Below are positions 9,831-19,214 of a stretch of DNA of 64,000 nucleotides, one piece after another. The stretch is from assembly GCF_002086675.1 (NCBI RefSeq), contig NZ_MVIF01000022.1, positions 1 through 64,000 of the forward strand. Direction: 5' to 3'. A program made the translations under genes and the position numbers. Below the pieces are notes generated by a model. It was not told where the DNA came from. It saw only the letters and a program-made list of their open reading frames with translations, and ran no database searches. The first letter of the stretch is position 1. Each line of letters starts with the position of its first letter. This DNA comes from Mycobacterium persicum (GTDB lineage: Bacteria > Actinomycetota > Actinomycetes > Mycobacteriales > Mycobacteriaceae).

Positions 9831-10323
9831 TAAGTTCAAGGGCAGCCTGCCGGCCACCGCAGGCCCACGCCCTCAACCGAATTCGTCGGGTGGACGCCTC
9901 GCGCGCCGTCGACCTGAGCGGGGTCGAGCTGGTCGTGGCCGGTGATGTCACCAGCCCGCTGACCGGGCCCGACTGTGCCGCTGTGCTTTTCGCTTTGCAG
10001 AAGGGGCGACCGTCGGTTTTCAGCGGCGCCTGGCCGACGTCGACGTCATCATCACCGGTGAGGGGTGCCTGGATCGCCAGACCCTGCAGGGGAAGCTACC
10101 TGCCGTCGTCGCGCGGCGCGCCGCTCCCACGCCGGTCATCGCCGGGGCGAGCCGAGCCGAAATAGATTTCAGCTCAACATTATTGACTGATATCTGCACT
10201 CTCGCCGACCACAGCGTCAGCGACGCCAGCCGCGACCCTCTACTCAGCGCCGGATTGCCCTACCGCATGGGCACCCACATCGGAGGGCGCATCCAGATGT
10301 CGACCGGCACGACGGTCTCATAA
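9808..10323 (+). pseudogene. glycerate kinase (GlxK/GarK type), internally deleted remnant
   Basis: The start MRALVAPDKFKGSLPA is the classic N-terminus of type II glycerate kinase. It jumps within about 20 codons to a middle segment (VELVVAGDVTSPLTGPDC, FALQKG), so about 150 or more residues are missing. A further frame change leads to DVIITGEGCLDRQTLQGK and the tail ending GTHIGGRIQMSTGTTVS. Intact enzymes are about 370-380 residues; this spans about 170 codons in more than one frame. Placed directly after the transporter, it would have phosphorylated the glycerate made by the dehydrogenase. Confidence 0.8.
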
Positions 10324-10372
10324 GATCGGCTGCGCCGCAGTGCTATTCGCCGCCCGCGTACCCGTCGCGGCG

Positions 10373-11767
10373 TCAGCCGGGCGGTGAAGCGGCGAGCAGT
10401 TCCTGCAGCGCGGCGGTGAAGTCGTCGGCGAGGTCCGCCAGATCGGGCAGCAGCTTCGGGCAGGAAATGATGCCGAGATCAAGTTTGTCGTTGAGCGACA
10501 TGACGGTGATGTTGAGCCCGCAGCCGTGAAAAATCGGCCCAAGCGGATATATCGCCGTCAGCCGTGCGCCCAGGAAGTACAGCGTGCCCTGCGGGCCGGC
10601 CACATTGGAGACGATCAGGTTATGCACCGGTGAATGAGTCAGCGGGATCTTGGGGTAAAGCCGCATCGCGGTACCGAACACTGCCCGGTCGGCGAACTGC
10701 GCCCAGTCCTGCAGCAGCGTGGCTCCGATCGCCGAGCTGTGGTCCTTGGCGCGCGAGTTCGCTTGTGCGATGGCCTGCAACCGCCGGCCCGGGTCGGCGA
10801 TGTGGGTCTCCAGCCGGGAGAACATGCCCGAGACCTGGTTATGACCGGGCCGCGATGAGGCCTGCCGCACCGACACCGGCACCATCGCCACCAGCGGCTT
10901 GCTGGGCAGTTCGCCGCGGTCGAACAGCCAGCGCCGCAACGCTCCCGCGCACACCGCCATCACCACGTCGTTGACCTTGACGCCGAACCGATTCTTGACC
11001 TGCTTGATGTCGGATAGCTCCAGCTGCGTAAACGCGATGTTGCGCTGGGCGGTGACGGCGGCATTGAACGCCGTCGGCGGCGCGGCGAACGGACGTGCCA
11101 TGCTTCGCCCGCTACGGGCTCGCCGGGCCGTCTCGACGAGCGAAGCACCCGTCAGCGACAACACGTTGGCCAGCCGCCATGATCGGGAGGCAAAGCCCAC
11201 CAGCCCGCTGGCGGCAATCTGCAGCCAGTTGGCACCACCGGGGCCGGGCACCGCATCCGGCGGTGGCGCGTCCGGCTCGGTGCTGCACAGCCGCGCCAGC
11301 AGGTCGGCGCCCATGACACCGTCCACCGCGGCGTGATGCACCTTGGTCAGCACCGCCACTCGGCCACCCGCGGATGCGGGCGTGCCGGCGAGGCCCTCAA
11401 TGACCCACATCTCCCACAGCGGGCGGTCCCGGTCCAACGGCACCTCGGCGATCTGGGCGCAGGTCTCGGCCACTTCCGCCCGCCCGCCCGGGGCCGGTAC
11501 ACCGATGCACTGCAGGTGGTGGTCGAGATCGAAACCGGCGTCCTCTATCCACACCGGGTGATCCAGATTCAGCCGGGAGTCGGCGAGCTTCTCGCGGAAT
11601 TGCGGCATCGCCTTGATCCGCATCCCCAACGCGTCGCGCAGCCGGTCGAACGTGTAGCCGCCCGGCATGGTCGAAGTGTCCAGTTCCAGCAGCGAGCACA
11701 CATGCAACGGCTGTGTGAAGGTTTCCAGGTATAGGAAACTGGCGTCCAGCCCGCTCAGTCTTTCCAC
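10373..11767 (-). CDS. wax ester synthase/diacylglycerol acyltransferase (WS/DGAT)
   Basis: 464 residues from a GTG at 11767, chosen because GGGAGA lies about 6 bases upstream and the family start ERLSGLDASFLYLET follows. The HHAAVDG active-site motif is at about 144-150, with the C-terminal segment SNVAGPQGTLYFLGARL and a PLGPIFHGCGLNIT stretch, all typical of mycobacterial triacylglycerol synthases. It esterifies acyl-CoA to diacylglycerol or fatty alcohol, making storage lipid or wax. In M. tuberculosis the related Rv3480c lies near the patatin-like Rv3479, but here the two are 11 kb apart. Length is in the family range (450-500). Confidence 0.9.
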   Translation of the reverse strand: MERLSGLDASFLYLETFTQPLHVCSLLELDTSTMPGGYTFDRLRDALGMRIKAMPQFREKLADSRLNLDHPVWIEDAGFDLDHHLQCIGVPAPGGRAEVAETCAQIAEVPLDRDRPLWEMWVIEGLAGTPASAGGRVAVLTKVHHAAVDGVMGADLLARLCSTEPDAPPPDAVPGPGGANWLQIAASGLVGFASRSWRLANVLSLTGASLVETARRARSGRSMARPFAAPPTAFNAAVTAQRNIAFTQLELSDIKQVKNRFGVKVNDVVMAVCAGALRRWLFDRGELPSKPLVAMVPVSVRQASSRPGHNQVSGMFSRLETHIADPGRRLQAIAQANSRAKDHSSAIGATLLQDWAQFADRAVFGTAMRLYPKIPLTHSPVHNLIVSNVAGPQGTLYFLGARLTAIYPLGPIFHGCGLNITVMSLNDKLDLGIISCPKLLPDLADLADDFTAALQELLAASPPG

Positions 11768-11945
11768 AATGCTCTCCCCTGACTCGCTGCGGGTATCAGA
11801 CGGTGGCGCTGCCCGATGCGCACACTGCACCCGCCGGGGTTACCCCTTCTGGCGGCGGGTAAACCTGCCGCGGCGAACACCAGTGCGCACGCATGGCTTC
11901 GAGTCGGACGGCGCGCGGCAGCGGGCCGGCTCGTAGGATCGGTCA

Positions 11946-13442
11946 ATGCAGCTTGACGAGTACCTGTCACTGGATGCGACGGCTCTGGCCGAGCTCGTCG
12001 AACGCAAACAGCTCACCCCGGCCGAACTTCTCGCGCTGGCGCGCCAACGTGCCGATGCGGTCAATCCGCGGTTGAACGCGATCGTTCGTCGCCTCGACGA
12101 GGTCGCCGACCGGCAAGCCGCCGACCCGCGGTTGCACGGCAGATTCGCCGGTGTGCCGTTTCTGATCAAGGACCTCGACCAGGAATATCAGGGCTTTCCC
12201 ACCTCGTCCGGATCCCGGTCGCTGGCCAACGACGTGGCCGACCGGCACGCTCTGATCACGCAGCGGTTCCTGGACGCCGGCCTGGTGATCTTCGGCAAGA
12301 CCAACACCCCGGAGTTCGGGGCCAAGGGTGTGACCGAGCCCGAGTACTGGGGTCCGGCCCGCAACCCATGGAACCTGCAGCACACGCCGGGCGGCTCGTC
12401 GGGCGGATCGGCAGCGGCGGTCGCCGCCGGGATCGTGCCGGCAGCCGGGGCCAACGACGGCGGCGGGTCGATCCGCATCCCGGCCGCCTGCAACGGGCTC
12501 GTCGGCCTCAAACCCAGCCGGGGGCTGGCGCCGTACGGTCCGCAGACCGGCGAGCCGATGTTCGGCATGGCGGTCCAGGGCGTCGTGTCCCGCACAGTGC
12601 GCGACAGCGCCGGGCTCTACGACGCAATCATCGGACCCAATCCCCGTGCCGGATACCAGGTTCGGCTCCCCGACGTCCCGTTCACCGAACACATCAACAA
12701 CCGTCCGGGCGTCCTCACGATCGGCTTCTCGACGTCGTCGGCAATCAACCCCAGCCCTCACCGGGAGGCCGTCGCCGCGGTCGACGGCGCGGCCAAGCTG
12801 CTGCAGGACCTCGGTCACCGGGTCGAGGAAGTCAAGCCGCCCTACGACGACGCCGCCCTGGCGCGTGATTTTCTGATCATCTGGTTCGCTCAGCTCTACC
12901 GCCACGTCGCCGACATCAAAGCGCGAATCGGCGCCCGCGACAGCGACTTCGAGGCCGACACCCTGGGCATGTGTGAGCTCGCGCGGTCCGCCGGCGTGCT
13001 GGCGCCGATGCAGGCGCTGGAGAACATTAACAACTACATCCAATCCCTGACGACGTTCCACGAGAGCTACGACTACTTCCTGACCCCGACCCTGGCCACG
13101 CCACCCCTTGCGGTCGGCGCCACGGCGACGTCACCCCGCCTGCAGACGGTGGCCCGGGTGCTGAGCAAGCTGCATGCCGGAAAAGTGCTGGCGTTCAGCG
13201 GAATTCTGGATCAACTGATTCAGGAGAGCCTGGGCTGGGTGCCCTACACGCAACTCGCCAATCTGACCGGGCGGCCCGCCATCAGTGTGCCGTTGCATTG
13301 GACCGACGACGGGCTGCCCCTGGGGGTGCAGTTCGTCGGACGGCTGGGCGCCGACGGTGACCTGTTGCAGCTGGCCGCGCAACTCGAAGAGGCCCGCCCC
13401 TGGGCGCAACGGCATCCGGCGACCGCAGTGGCGGCGAGTTAG
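11946..13442 (+). CDS. amidase signature family hydrolase
   Basis: 498 residues. The amidase triad is visible: Lys75 in PFLIKDLD, Ser151 in the Gly-Ser rich loop TPGGSSGGS, and the probable nucleophile Ser175 in [13 protein letters not shown]. The C-terminal part ([27 protein letters not shown]) is conserved in the family. These enzymes hydrolyse amides, from small carboxamides to N-acyl compounds; the closest feel is 6-aminohexanoate cyclic dimer hydrolase-like amidases, but substrate cannot be assigned. It converges on the GCS2-like ligase gene with an 8-bp gap, so it might act in the same pathway (inference only). Confidence 0.88.
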   Translation: MQLDEYLSLDATALAELVERKQLTPAELLALARQRADAVNPRLNAIVRRLDEVADRQAADPRLHGRFAGVPFLIKDLDQEYQGFPTSSGSRSLANDVADRHALITQRFLDAGLVIFGKTNTPEFGAKGVTEPEYWGPARNPWNLQHTPGGSSGGSAAAVAAGIVPAAGANDGGGSIRIPAACNGLVGLKPSRGLAPYGPQTGEPMFGMAVQGVVSRTVRDSAGLYDAIIGPNPRAGYQVRLPDVPFTEHINNRPGVLTIGFSTSSAINPSPHREAVAAVDGAAKLLQDLGHRVEEVKPPYDDAALARDFLIIWFAQLYRHVADIKARIGARDSDFEADTLGMCELARSAGVLAPMQALENINNYIQSLTTFHESYDYFLTPTLATPPLAVGATATSPRLQTVARVLSKLHAGKVLAFSGILDQLIQESLGWVPYTQLANLTGRPAISVPLHWTDDGLPLGVQFVGRLGADGDLLQLAAQLEEARPWAQRHPATAVAAS

Positions 13443-13450
13443 GCTCCCGC

Positions 13451-14926
13451 TCAAGGCCATTCGTGCACCGGAGCGCCGGTGTGCGCATTCTCGGCATAAC
13501 GCCGGGTCATCTCGTGCAGCGCCGTGATGCGCGGCATCCCGCGGTCCTCGAGGCGACGCACCACCGCGGTCTGCCAGGCCGCCCCGGTCTGCCCGGTCCG
13601 CACCCGCGCCGCGACGACACCGAGATAGCGGTCGCGGTCAGCCGCATCGACGCCCCAGGCATCCAGCCCTGCAGCGGCGGCCGGGAGCAGCCACTCACCG
13701 GCGAGCCGCTCGACCGGCTGCTCGCCTCCCTGCCAATGCAGCCGGGCGGCCAGCCCGTCGCGGGCCCCGCGATGCAGGTTCTGCTCGGCCGCGGCGAACG
13801 GTAACTGCCGCCACGGCGCGCCGCTGTCGGTGCTGTCGGCGATCGACCGGATCAGCCCGTAGTAGAAGGCGGCGTTGGCGACCATGTCGACGGCGGTCGG
13901 ACCGCTTGGCAGCACCCGGTTTTCGATGCGCAATTGCGGTTGCCCGCCCTGGACGTCGTAGACCGGACGGTTCCAGCGCCACACGGTGCCGTTGTGCAGC
14001 CGCAGCTCCCGCAGGGTGGGCGCTTGACCGGCCTCCAGGGCGGCATCGGGGTCCTGGGCCTCCAGCATCGGAAACAGCGGCGGAAACAACCGGACGAGGT
14101 CGTCGAACAGCTCGACGGGGTCGTCGATCCAGCGGTCACCGAGCCGCACCCGCGCCGGCGCGCCGGCGCGTACCTCTTCGCGGCGACGGGTGTCGAGCAG
14201 CTGTTCGAGCAGCGTGATGCGGGTCTCCTGCCATGCCTGGCGGCCGAGCAGGTACGGCGAGTTGGCCGCAACCGCCACCTGCACTCCCGCGATCGCCTGG
14301 GCGGCGTTGTAGTGGGCGGCGAACCGGTCCGGCGCTACCCGCAGGTGCAGTTGCAGGCTGGTGGTGGCCGCATCGGGTGCCACCGAATCGGTGGTGAACT
14401 CCACCGACTCGCAGCCGTCGAGGATGCGCACCAGGAACGGCCGCTGCCGAGCGGCCGACATCCGGCTGGTCAGCAGCTCGTAGCGGGCGTTGTGCGAGAT
14501 GCGCTCGACGGTGAGCTGCTCGGCGCTCAGCGTCGGCAACATGCCGACCGCGAGCAGCCGGGCGCCCAGCCGCTCGATGCGTGCCCGGCATCCGTCGAGG
14601 ACCTCGGCGAGGTCGCGTTCGCTGTCGCGCAGCACGCTGCCGTGTAGCCGGCGGGGTGCCAGGTTCAGCTCGACGTTGAACTGGCCGAGCTCGTGCTGCA
14701 TGTCCGCGCGGCCGAGGCGGGCCAGGACAGCGTCGTTGACCAGCCGCGGCCGGCCCAGCGGGTCCACCAGATCCAGTTCCACCTCCATGCCGATGGAATC
14801 CTGGTGGCCGGTGAACCAGCCGTCGTCGACCATGCGGCGCAACGCGGCAACGCATCGCCGCAGCCGGTGCCGCACCTCACGCTCGTGGCCGACGACCAGG
14901 CCGGAAGCATCGACGCGGTCGCCCAC
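13451..14926 (-). CDS. glutamate-cysteine ligase family 2 (GCS2/YbdK-like) carboxylate-amine ligase
   Basis: 491 residues from a GTG at 14926 preceded by GAGGAGG at ideal spacing. The ATP-dependent carboxylate-amine ligase fold is indicated by DSIGMEVELDLVD, FNVELNLAPRRLHGS, and LRIENRVLPSGPTAVDMVAN. Family members couple a carboxylate (often glutamate) to an amine, forming an amide. It is not EgtA-like at its N-terminus, and mycobacteria lack glutathione, so the product is unknown. It is the last gene of a leftward group of five (cupin, ThDP enzyme, aldolase, SDR, this), 54 bp after the SDR. Substrate and role are inferred only from that context. Confidence 0.78.
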   Translation of the reverse strand: MGDRVDASGLVVGHEREVRHRLRRCVAALRRMVDDGWFTGHQDSIGMEVELDLVDPLGRPRLVNDAVLARLGRADMQHELGQFNVELNLAPRRLHGSVLRDSERDLAEVLDGCRARIERLGARLLAVGMLPTLSAEQLTVERISHNARYELLTSRMSAARQRPFLVRILDGCESVEFTTDSVAPDAATTSLQLHLRVAPDRFAAHYNAAQAIAGVQVAVAANSPYLLGRQAWQETRITLLEQLLDTRRREEVRAGAPARVRLGDRWIDDPVELFDDLVRLFPPLFPMLEAQDPDAALEAGQAPTLRELRLHNGTVWRWNRPVYDVQGGQPQLRIENRVLPSGPTAVDMVANAAFYYGLIRSIADSTDSGAPWRQLPFAAAEQNLHRGARDGLAARLHWQGGEQPVERLAGEWLLPAAAAGLDAWGVDAADRDRYLGVVAARVRTGQTGAAWQTAVVRRLEDRGMPRITALHEMTRRYAENAHTGAPVHEWP

Positions 14927-14980
14927 GGCACACCTCCTCGCGGCCCGGCGGGATGCCACCGCAACTACAGCATGCCCTTC

Positions 14981-16069
14981 CTAGATCCCCACAGCCATCG
15001 GCTGGAACACGCCGAGGTGATAGGAACTGCTCGGGTACTCCTTGGCGCCCACCTGCAGCGACAGCGGCGTCTGGACCGGCTCACCACTGGCCACCCGCGC
15101 GGCGATGGAGTCGAGGTCGAAGCGCGGGCGCCAGCCCAGGTGGTGCCGGGCCCGAGCGTTGACGTACACCCGGTCCAGGCGGTCCGGAAAGCGCCACCCG
15201 CGGCGCTGCCACACCCGCGCGGCCAGCGGTGCCCGCCGGGCGAAAACCGTTGCCGCGTCAGTGCGCAACAGCGCGAGGTCCTCGCGGGTGAACGGCGTGG
15301 TGGCCGAGACGACATACCGGCCGAACCCGAGGTGTGGGGCGCGCGCGGCGGCTCGCAGGTGCGCGTCGACGACGTCTTCGAGCGCGACCCGGCGAAACGC
15401 ATATTCGTTGGCCTTGATGTTGTCGTCGCTGCGGCCGTCGTACAGCTGCGGCATGTCGTCGCCGTCGGCGAAGAAGCGGGACGCGCGCAGCACGACGCAG
15501 GGCAGGCCGTGGTTGCGGTGCGCCAACTGGCAGAGGTCCTCCGCGCCGACCTTCGATACGCCGTAGATGTTCTTCGGCACCGGCGGCACCGACTCGTCGA
15601 TCCACGCGGCGGGCCGGCCGGCCGGCGGGACCAGCGCGTCGCCGTACACCGTTGTCGAGGAGGTCATGACCAAGGCGCGCACCTTCGCGGCGACCGCGGC
15701 TTCCAGCACGGTATGCGTGCCGCTGATGTTGGTGTCCAGAAATTCCTGGCCTGCGACGAACGCCAGCTGCGGCTTGTGCAGGGCCGCCGCGTGGTACACC
15801 ACGTCCACCCCGGCCATCACCTCGCGCACCAAGTCCGAATCCGTCACCGAGCCAACGACATTCGTGTACTCCGAGGGCCGGGAGTCGAGGCCCACGACGT
15901 TGGCGCCGCGGGCGCGCAGCGTCCGCACCAGGGCCTCACCGAGGTGCCCGGAGCTGCCGGTGACCAGCGTGCGCACCGCATGGCCGCTGCGCGCGAACAG
16001 CTGCGCGATTCGGGAAGCGGTGTGAATTCTGGTGGCGGCTGGGTGAGCTCCGGTTGCAGTGACGCGCAT
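14981..16069 (-). CDS. extended SDR, NAD-dependent epimerase/dehydratase
   Basis: 362 residues. Rossmann motif TGSSGHLGEALV near residue 37, SSTTVYGDA and the catalytic YGVSK, then FTREDLALLRTDAATVFARR and the C-terminal LGWRPRFDLDSIA typical of nucleotide-sugar epimerases/dehydratases. It probably acts on an NDP-sugar or a related polyol. It lies 46 bp downstream of the aldolase gene on the same strand. The first about 30 residues are poorly conserved, so the true start may be internal (the TLVTGSSG segment begins at residue 34). Confidence 0.85.
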   Translation of the reverse strand: MRVTATGAHPAATRIHTASRIAQLFARSGHAVRTLVTGSSGHLGEALVRTLRARGANVVGLDSRPSEYTNVVGSVTDSDLVREVMAGVDVVYHAAALHKPQLAFVAGQEFLDTNISGTHTVLEAAVAAKVRALVMTSSTTVYGDALVPPAGRPAAWIDESVPPVPKNIYGVSKVGAEDLCQLAHRNHGLPCVVLRASRFFADGDDMPQLYDGRSDDNIKANEYAFRRVALEDVVDAHLRAAARAPHLGFGRYVVSATTPFTREDLALLRTDAATVFARRAPLAARVWQRRGWRFPDRLDRVYVNARARHHLGWRPRFDLDSIAARVASGEPVQTPLSLQVGAKEYPSSSYHLGVFQPMAVGI

Positions 16070-16115
16070 CTATGTCCCCTTATGTGGTACTGGCGGATTC
16101 CTTCAAGCACCGGCC

Positions 16116-17112
16116 TCAGCCGCGCATTGCGGCGACCGTCCGATCGATGTCGTCGGGTGAAAGCCATGACCCGGCAGCATCTTTCGCGATCTGACGGATC
16201 ACGCGGGACACCGCGAGGCCGGCCTGTTGCGCCGCTGCCCACACGTGCTCGACGTGCAGCGAATCAAGGCCGTGGAATCCGAAGCAGACCTCCCACGGAT
16301 CGATGCCGTAGCTGTCGGGTGCGCGTCCCAGCATGTCCGATCGCGCCGCGTCGAAAAGCCGGTCCACGTCGATGCCCGCCAGCTTTCCGCGGCGCTGCAG
16401 TGCGGCGACCAGGCACTCGGTCTGGCAGTTGCCCGCTCCGCGCCCGACGCCCATCAGCGTCGCGTCCAGGAAATCGGCCCCCGCCTCGAACGCCTGCAGC
16501 GTGTTGGCGACGGCCAGGCCCAGATTGTTGTGCCCGTGGTAACCGACGCTGACATCGGTCGCGTCGCGGATGGCCTCGACGTAGCGCCGCACGTCTTCGG
16601 GCAGGAACGTGCCCGTGGTGTCCACCACGTAGACGATTCGCACGCCCAGATCGCGGGCCCGCGTCGCGGCGCCGGCCAAAACCTGCGGCTCGAACAGATG
16701 AGACTTGACCAGCTGGACCGAAACCTCCAGTCCCCTGGATTGCGCGCGCTCGATAAACGGCGCGAAGCTGTCCAGTTCGGTGGCGATCACGCACATCCGA
16801 AGAAAGTCGAGGTAATCGCCGGCCAGGTCGACCGCCTCGATGGGCGCCAGGGCCGGGACGATCACCGCGCCCAGTTTCGCCTTGCGCACCACGGCGCGAC
16901 CGGTGCGGAAATACTCTTCGTCGGTCTGAGCCGCCCGCCCCTGCGCGGCCGGAGCGCCGATGGTGACACCGTGCCCGATTTCGATATAGGGGATGCCCGC
17001 CTCGTCGAGATCGCCGATGATGGTGCGCAGATCGTCATCGCGGTAACCGAAGTTGACCGCGTAGCTGCCGTCGCGGATGGTCGTGTCGAGGATGACCGGT
17101 TCACGTGTCATT
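16116..17112 (-). CDS. DRE-TIM aldolase (4-hydroxy-2-oxovalerate aldolase / HMG-CoA lyase-like)
   Basis: 331 residues from the ATG at 17112, which overlaps the preceding stop by 4 bases (ATGA). A TIM-barrel metallo-lyase: the signature ILDTTIRDGSYAVNFGYRDDD, metal ligands in GYHGHNNLGLAVAN, and DATLMGVGRGAGNCQTE. Closest in style to 4-hydroxy-2-oxovalerate aldolases (TLRDGSHA-type motif) rather than isopropylmalate synthases. No acetaldehyde dehydrogenase partner (BphJ/HsaG type) is adjacent, so it is not an ordinary aromatic or sterol meta-cleavage aldolase. Working with a ThDP enzyme in the same operon, it could make or break a C-C bond next to a keto group (inference). Confidence 0.83.
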
Positions 17113-18757
17113 TTCCGACTCCTATCTCGGGTGTGTTGAGTTCCGGATCGATCGCGATGTCGACCACACACGGGCCGGTCGCAACCAGGGCTTTTTCCAG
17201 ACCGGCGCGCAGATCGGCGGCATTGTCGACGCGAATACCCTGCGCGCCAAGGGCATTGGCCATCGCGGCCAAGTCGTTGACGCCGGTCGAGGCCAGCGGC
17301 GACGGATCCATGCGCCCGCGGATCACCGCGGTGGTGGCGCTCAACCGCCCGTCGTTCAAGACCACCCAGGTGACCGGGAGTCGCTGCGCGACGGCCGTGG
17401 AGACCTCGGTGCCATGCATCAGAAAAGCGCCGTCGCCGGCGATGCAGACGACACGTTCGCCGGGCCGGGCCAGAGCCATGCCGATGGCGCCGGCAACACC
17501 GCATCCCATGGGGGCGAAGTCGACGGTGGCGAAGAACGCGCCGGGCGCTCGCACCGGTATCCCGCGAAAGGCCCAATAGATGCAGGTCCCGGAATCCGTG
17601 CAGAGCGTGCTGTTCGACGCCAGCAGCGCGTCCAGCTCCCGCATGACCGCCAGCGGATGGATGGCGTCGCCTCGGGTTGGCGGGACCGGCAACGAAACCC
17701 GCGCCGGCACCGTAACCGGTCGCGACGATCGCACCGGCCGGGCGCTCAGCGATGCCACGAAGCCCCGGGCGGTGGCGGTGACGCCGAGCGAGGTGGCGAC
17801 GAAGCGGCCGAACGCCGCCGGGTCGGGATCGACGTGGATGACCTCGGCTCGCAGCCCGCTCCAGCGCGGCGAAAACGAGCGCGTGACCAAGCCGTCGAAG
17901 GAGACGCCGACCGCGATCAGCAGATCGCAGGGCGTGCCGAAAAGATGGTCCTCGGCCCTGCCGTCGCCGAACAACCCGAGCACGCCGAGGGAAAGCGGAT
18001 GCGTTTCCGCGACGACTCCGCGTCCGTTGGGGGTTGTCGCAAACGGAAGCCCAGCTTTCTCACAGAACGCGAGGATTCCGGCTCCGATCCCGTCCCCGCG
18101 ACACCCGTTGCCCAGCAACAGCATTGGCGCAACGGAGCGCTGCAGCCGATCGATCACCGCGTCGGCGATCTCGGTACCACTCGAGGTGAGAAGTGCGGCG
18201 GCGGCGCGGCCGGTGGCGCCCATCCCAACCGGGTCGACGGGCAGCACCTCGTTCACCAGGTCGCGCGGCAGGCCGATGTGCACCGGTCCGCTCGGGATGC
18301 TGGCCAGCGCCCGAAAGGCGCGGTCGATCTTGGACCGCGCGTTGGCCACCGATTCGATCGACACCGAACTGCGGCACAGCCGGCGAAAGACCGCACCCAG
18401 GCCGAGCCCGTCCTCGCTGGTGTCCTGCTGCGAATGCATACCGAATTCAGGGACCGAAACCTCGCCGGTAAGAACGAGCATCGGCACCTGGTTTACCGAC
18501 GCATTGGCCACGGCGGTCACCACGTTGGTGGCCCCGGGTCCGGCCGCGAAGACCGCGGCCGGCCGGCCGGAAGCCCGGGCGTAGCCGTCGGCGAGATAGC
18601 CGGCGCCGCCCTCGTGCCGGGTCAGCACGATCTTGAAGTCGCCGTCGCGGGCAACACGCACCAGCAAGGAGTCGAGCCGGGACGTCGGGAGCCCGCACAG
18701 CACAGCTATGCCGGCCTCGCGCATCCGGTTGACCAGATGGTCGCCGACCGTCGTCAC
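17108..18757 (-). CDS. thiamine-diphosphate-dependent enzyme (acetolactate synthase-like)
   Basis: 549 residues from the GTG at 18757, which overlaps the cupin stop by 4 bases (GTGA). An ATG 24 bases upstream (18781) is an alternative. Three-domain ThDP enzyme: the N-terminal catalytic glutamate in RHEGGAGYLADGYARASG, a central domain, and the C-terminal ThDP/Mg motif GDGAFLMHGTEVSTA ending in LND. Family reactions are decarboxylation or carboligation of 2-keto acids. The operon lacks an IlvN-type small subunit and the housekeeping ilvB is not expected here, so this is probably a specialised enzyme. It overlaps both neighbours and is thus translationally coupled. Confidence 0.83.
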   Translation of the reverse strand: MTTVGDHLVNRMREAGIAVLCGLPTSRLDSLLVRVARDGDFKIVLTRHEGGAGYLADGYARASGRPAAVFAAGPGATNVVTAVANASVNQVPMLVLTGEVSVPEFGMHSQQDTSEDGLGLGAVFRRLCRSSVSIESVANARSKIDRAFRALASIPSGPVHIGLPRDLVNEVLPVDPVGMGATGRAAAALLTSSGTEIADAVIDRLQRSVAPMLLLGNGCRGDGIGAGILAFCEKAGLPFATTPNGRGVVAETHPLSLGVLGLFGDGRAEDHLFGTPCDLLIAVGVSFDGLVTRSFSPRWSGLRAEVIHVDPDPAAFGRFVATSLGVTATARGFVASLSARPVRSSRPVTVPARVSLPVPPTRGDAIHPLAVMRELDALLASNSTLCTDSGTCIYWAFRGIPVRAPGAFFATVDFAPMGCGVAGAIGMALARPGERVVCIAGDGAFLMHGTEVSTAVAQRLPVTWVVLNDGRLSATTAVIRGRMDPSPLASTGVNDLAAMANALGAQGIRVDNAADLRAGLEKALVATGPCVVDIAIDPELNTPEIGVGK

Positions 18758-19122
18758 GGCCGGACCTGACGCGTGTCGCATTCGGGGGCGTAGGCCGGAC
18801 CGCAGGCACACAGGAACACCAGCGGGTCGCGACCGAGATTGCGGATCTTCTGCGGCACCCCGGACGGGATCCAGACGGTGTCGCCGCTGCCCACCGCTCG
18901 GGTTTCCGATCCGACGAACACCAGGCCGCTGCCGGACAGCACGAAATAGATCTCGTCGGTGTTTTCCAGGCGGTGCCACACCGTTTCGGAGCCGGCCGCC
19001 ACCGTGGCGTGCGCCAGGCTGACCGACGCGATGCCCACGTTCAACCGGTCGACCAACAGCCGCACCTCGGAGTGGTCCGCCGCGACAAACGGCTGCGCAT
19101 CCCTGACGTTGCTGACGAACAT
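18754..19122 (-). CDS. small cupin-domain protein
   Basis: 122 residues from the ATG at 19122 (a GTG at 19128 is the alternative). A single cupin barrel is seen: ETVWHRLENTDEIYFVLSGSG is the first cupin motif with the His/Glu metal ligands, and GDTVWIPSGVPQKIRNLG the second. It could be a metal-dependent isomerase or dioxygenase or a binding protein; no family was recognised beyond cupin_2. It is the first gene of the leftward operon and overlaps the ThDP gene by 4 bases. Divergent promoter (about 90 bp) shared with the exporter. Confidence 0.8.
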   Translation of the reverse strand: MFVSNVRDAQPFVAADHSEVRLLVDRLNVGIASVSLAHATVAAGSETVWHRLENTDEIYFVLSGSGLVFVGSETRAVGSGDTVWIPSGVPQKIRNLGRDPLVFLCACGPAYAPECDTRQVRP

Positions 19123-19214
19123 GGGCACAGCGTCGGCGCGGGTGCTGGTCGAATCCTTGGCAGATCCTTGGAAAGAGCGCCTTAGGCAGCCATTTCAGGA
19201 GATACAGTGACACG

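Noticed and set aside
14693..18769. Long plus-strand open frames (over 550 codons each) across the cupin-to-ligase operon
   Set aside because: They are antisense to genes with clear enzyme motifs, rich in Arg, His and Gly, and show no domain. High GC makes such shadow frames common.
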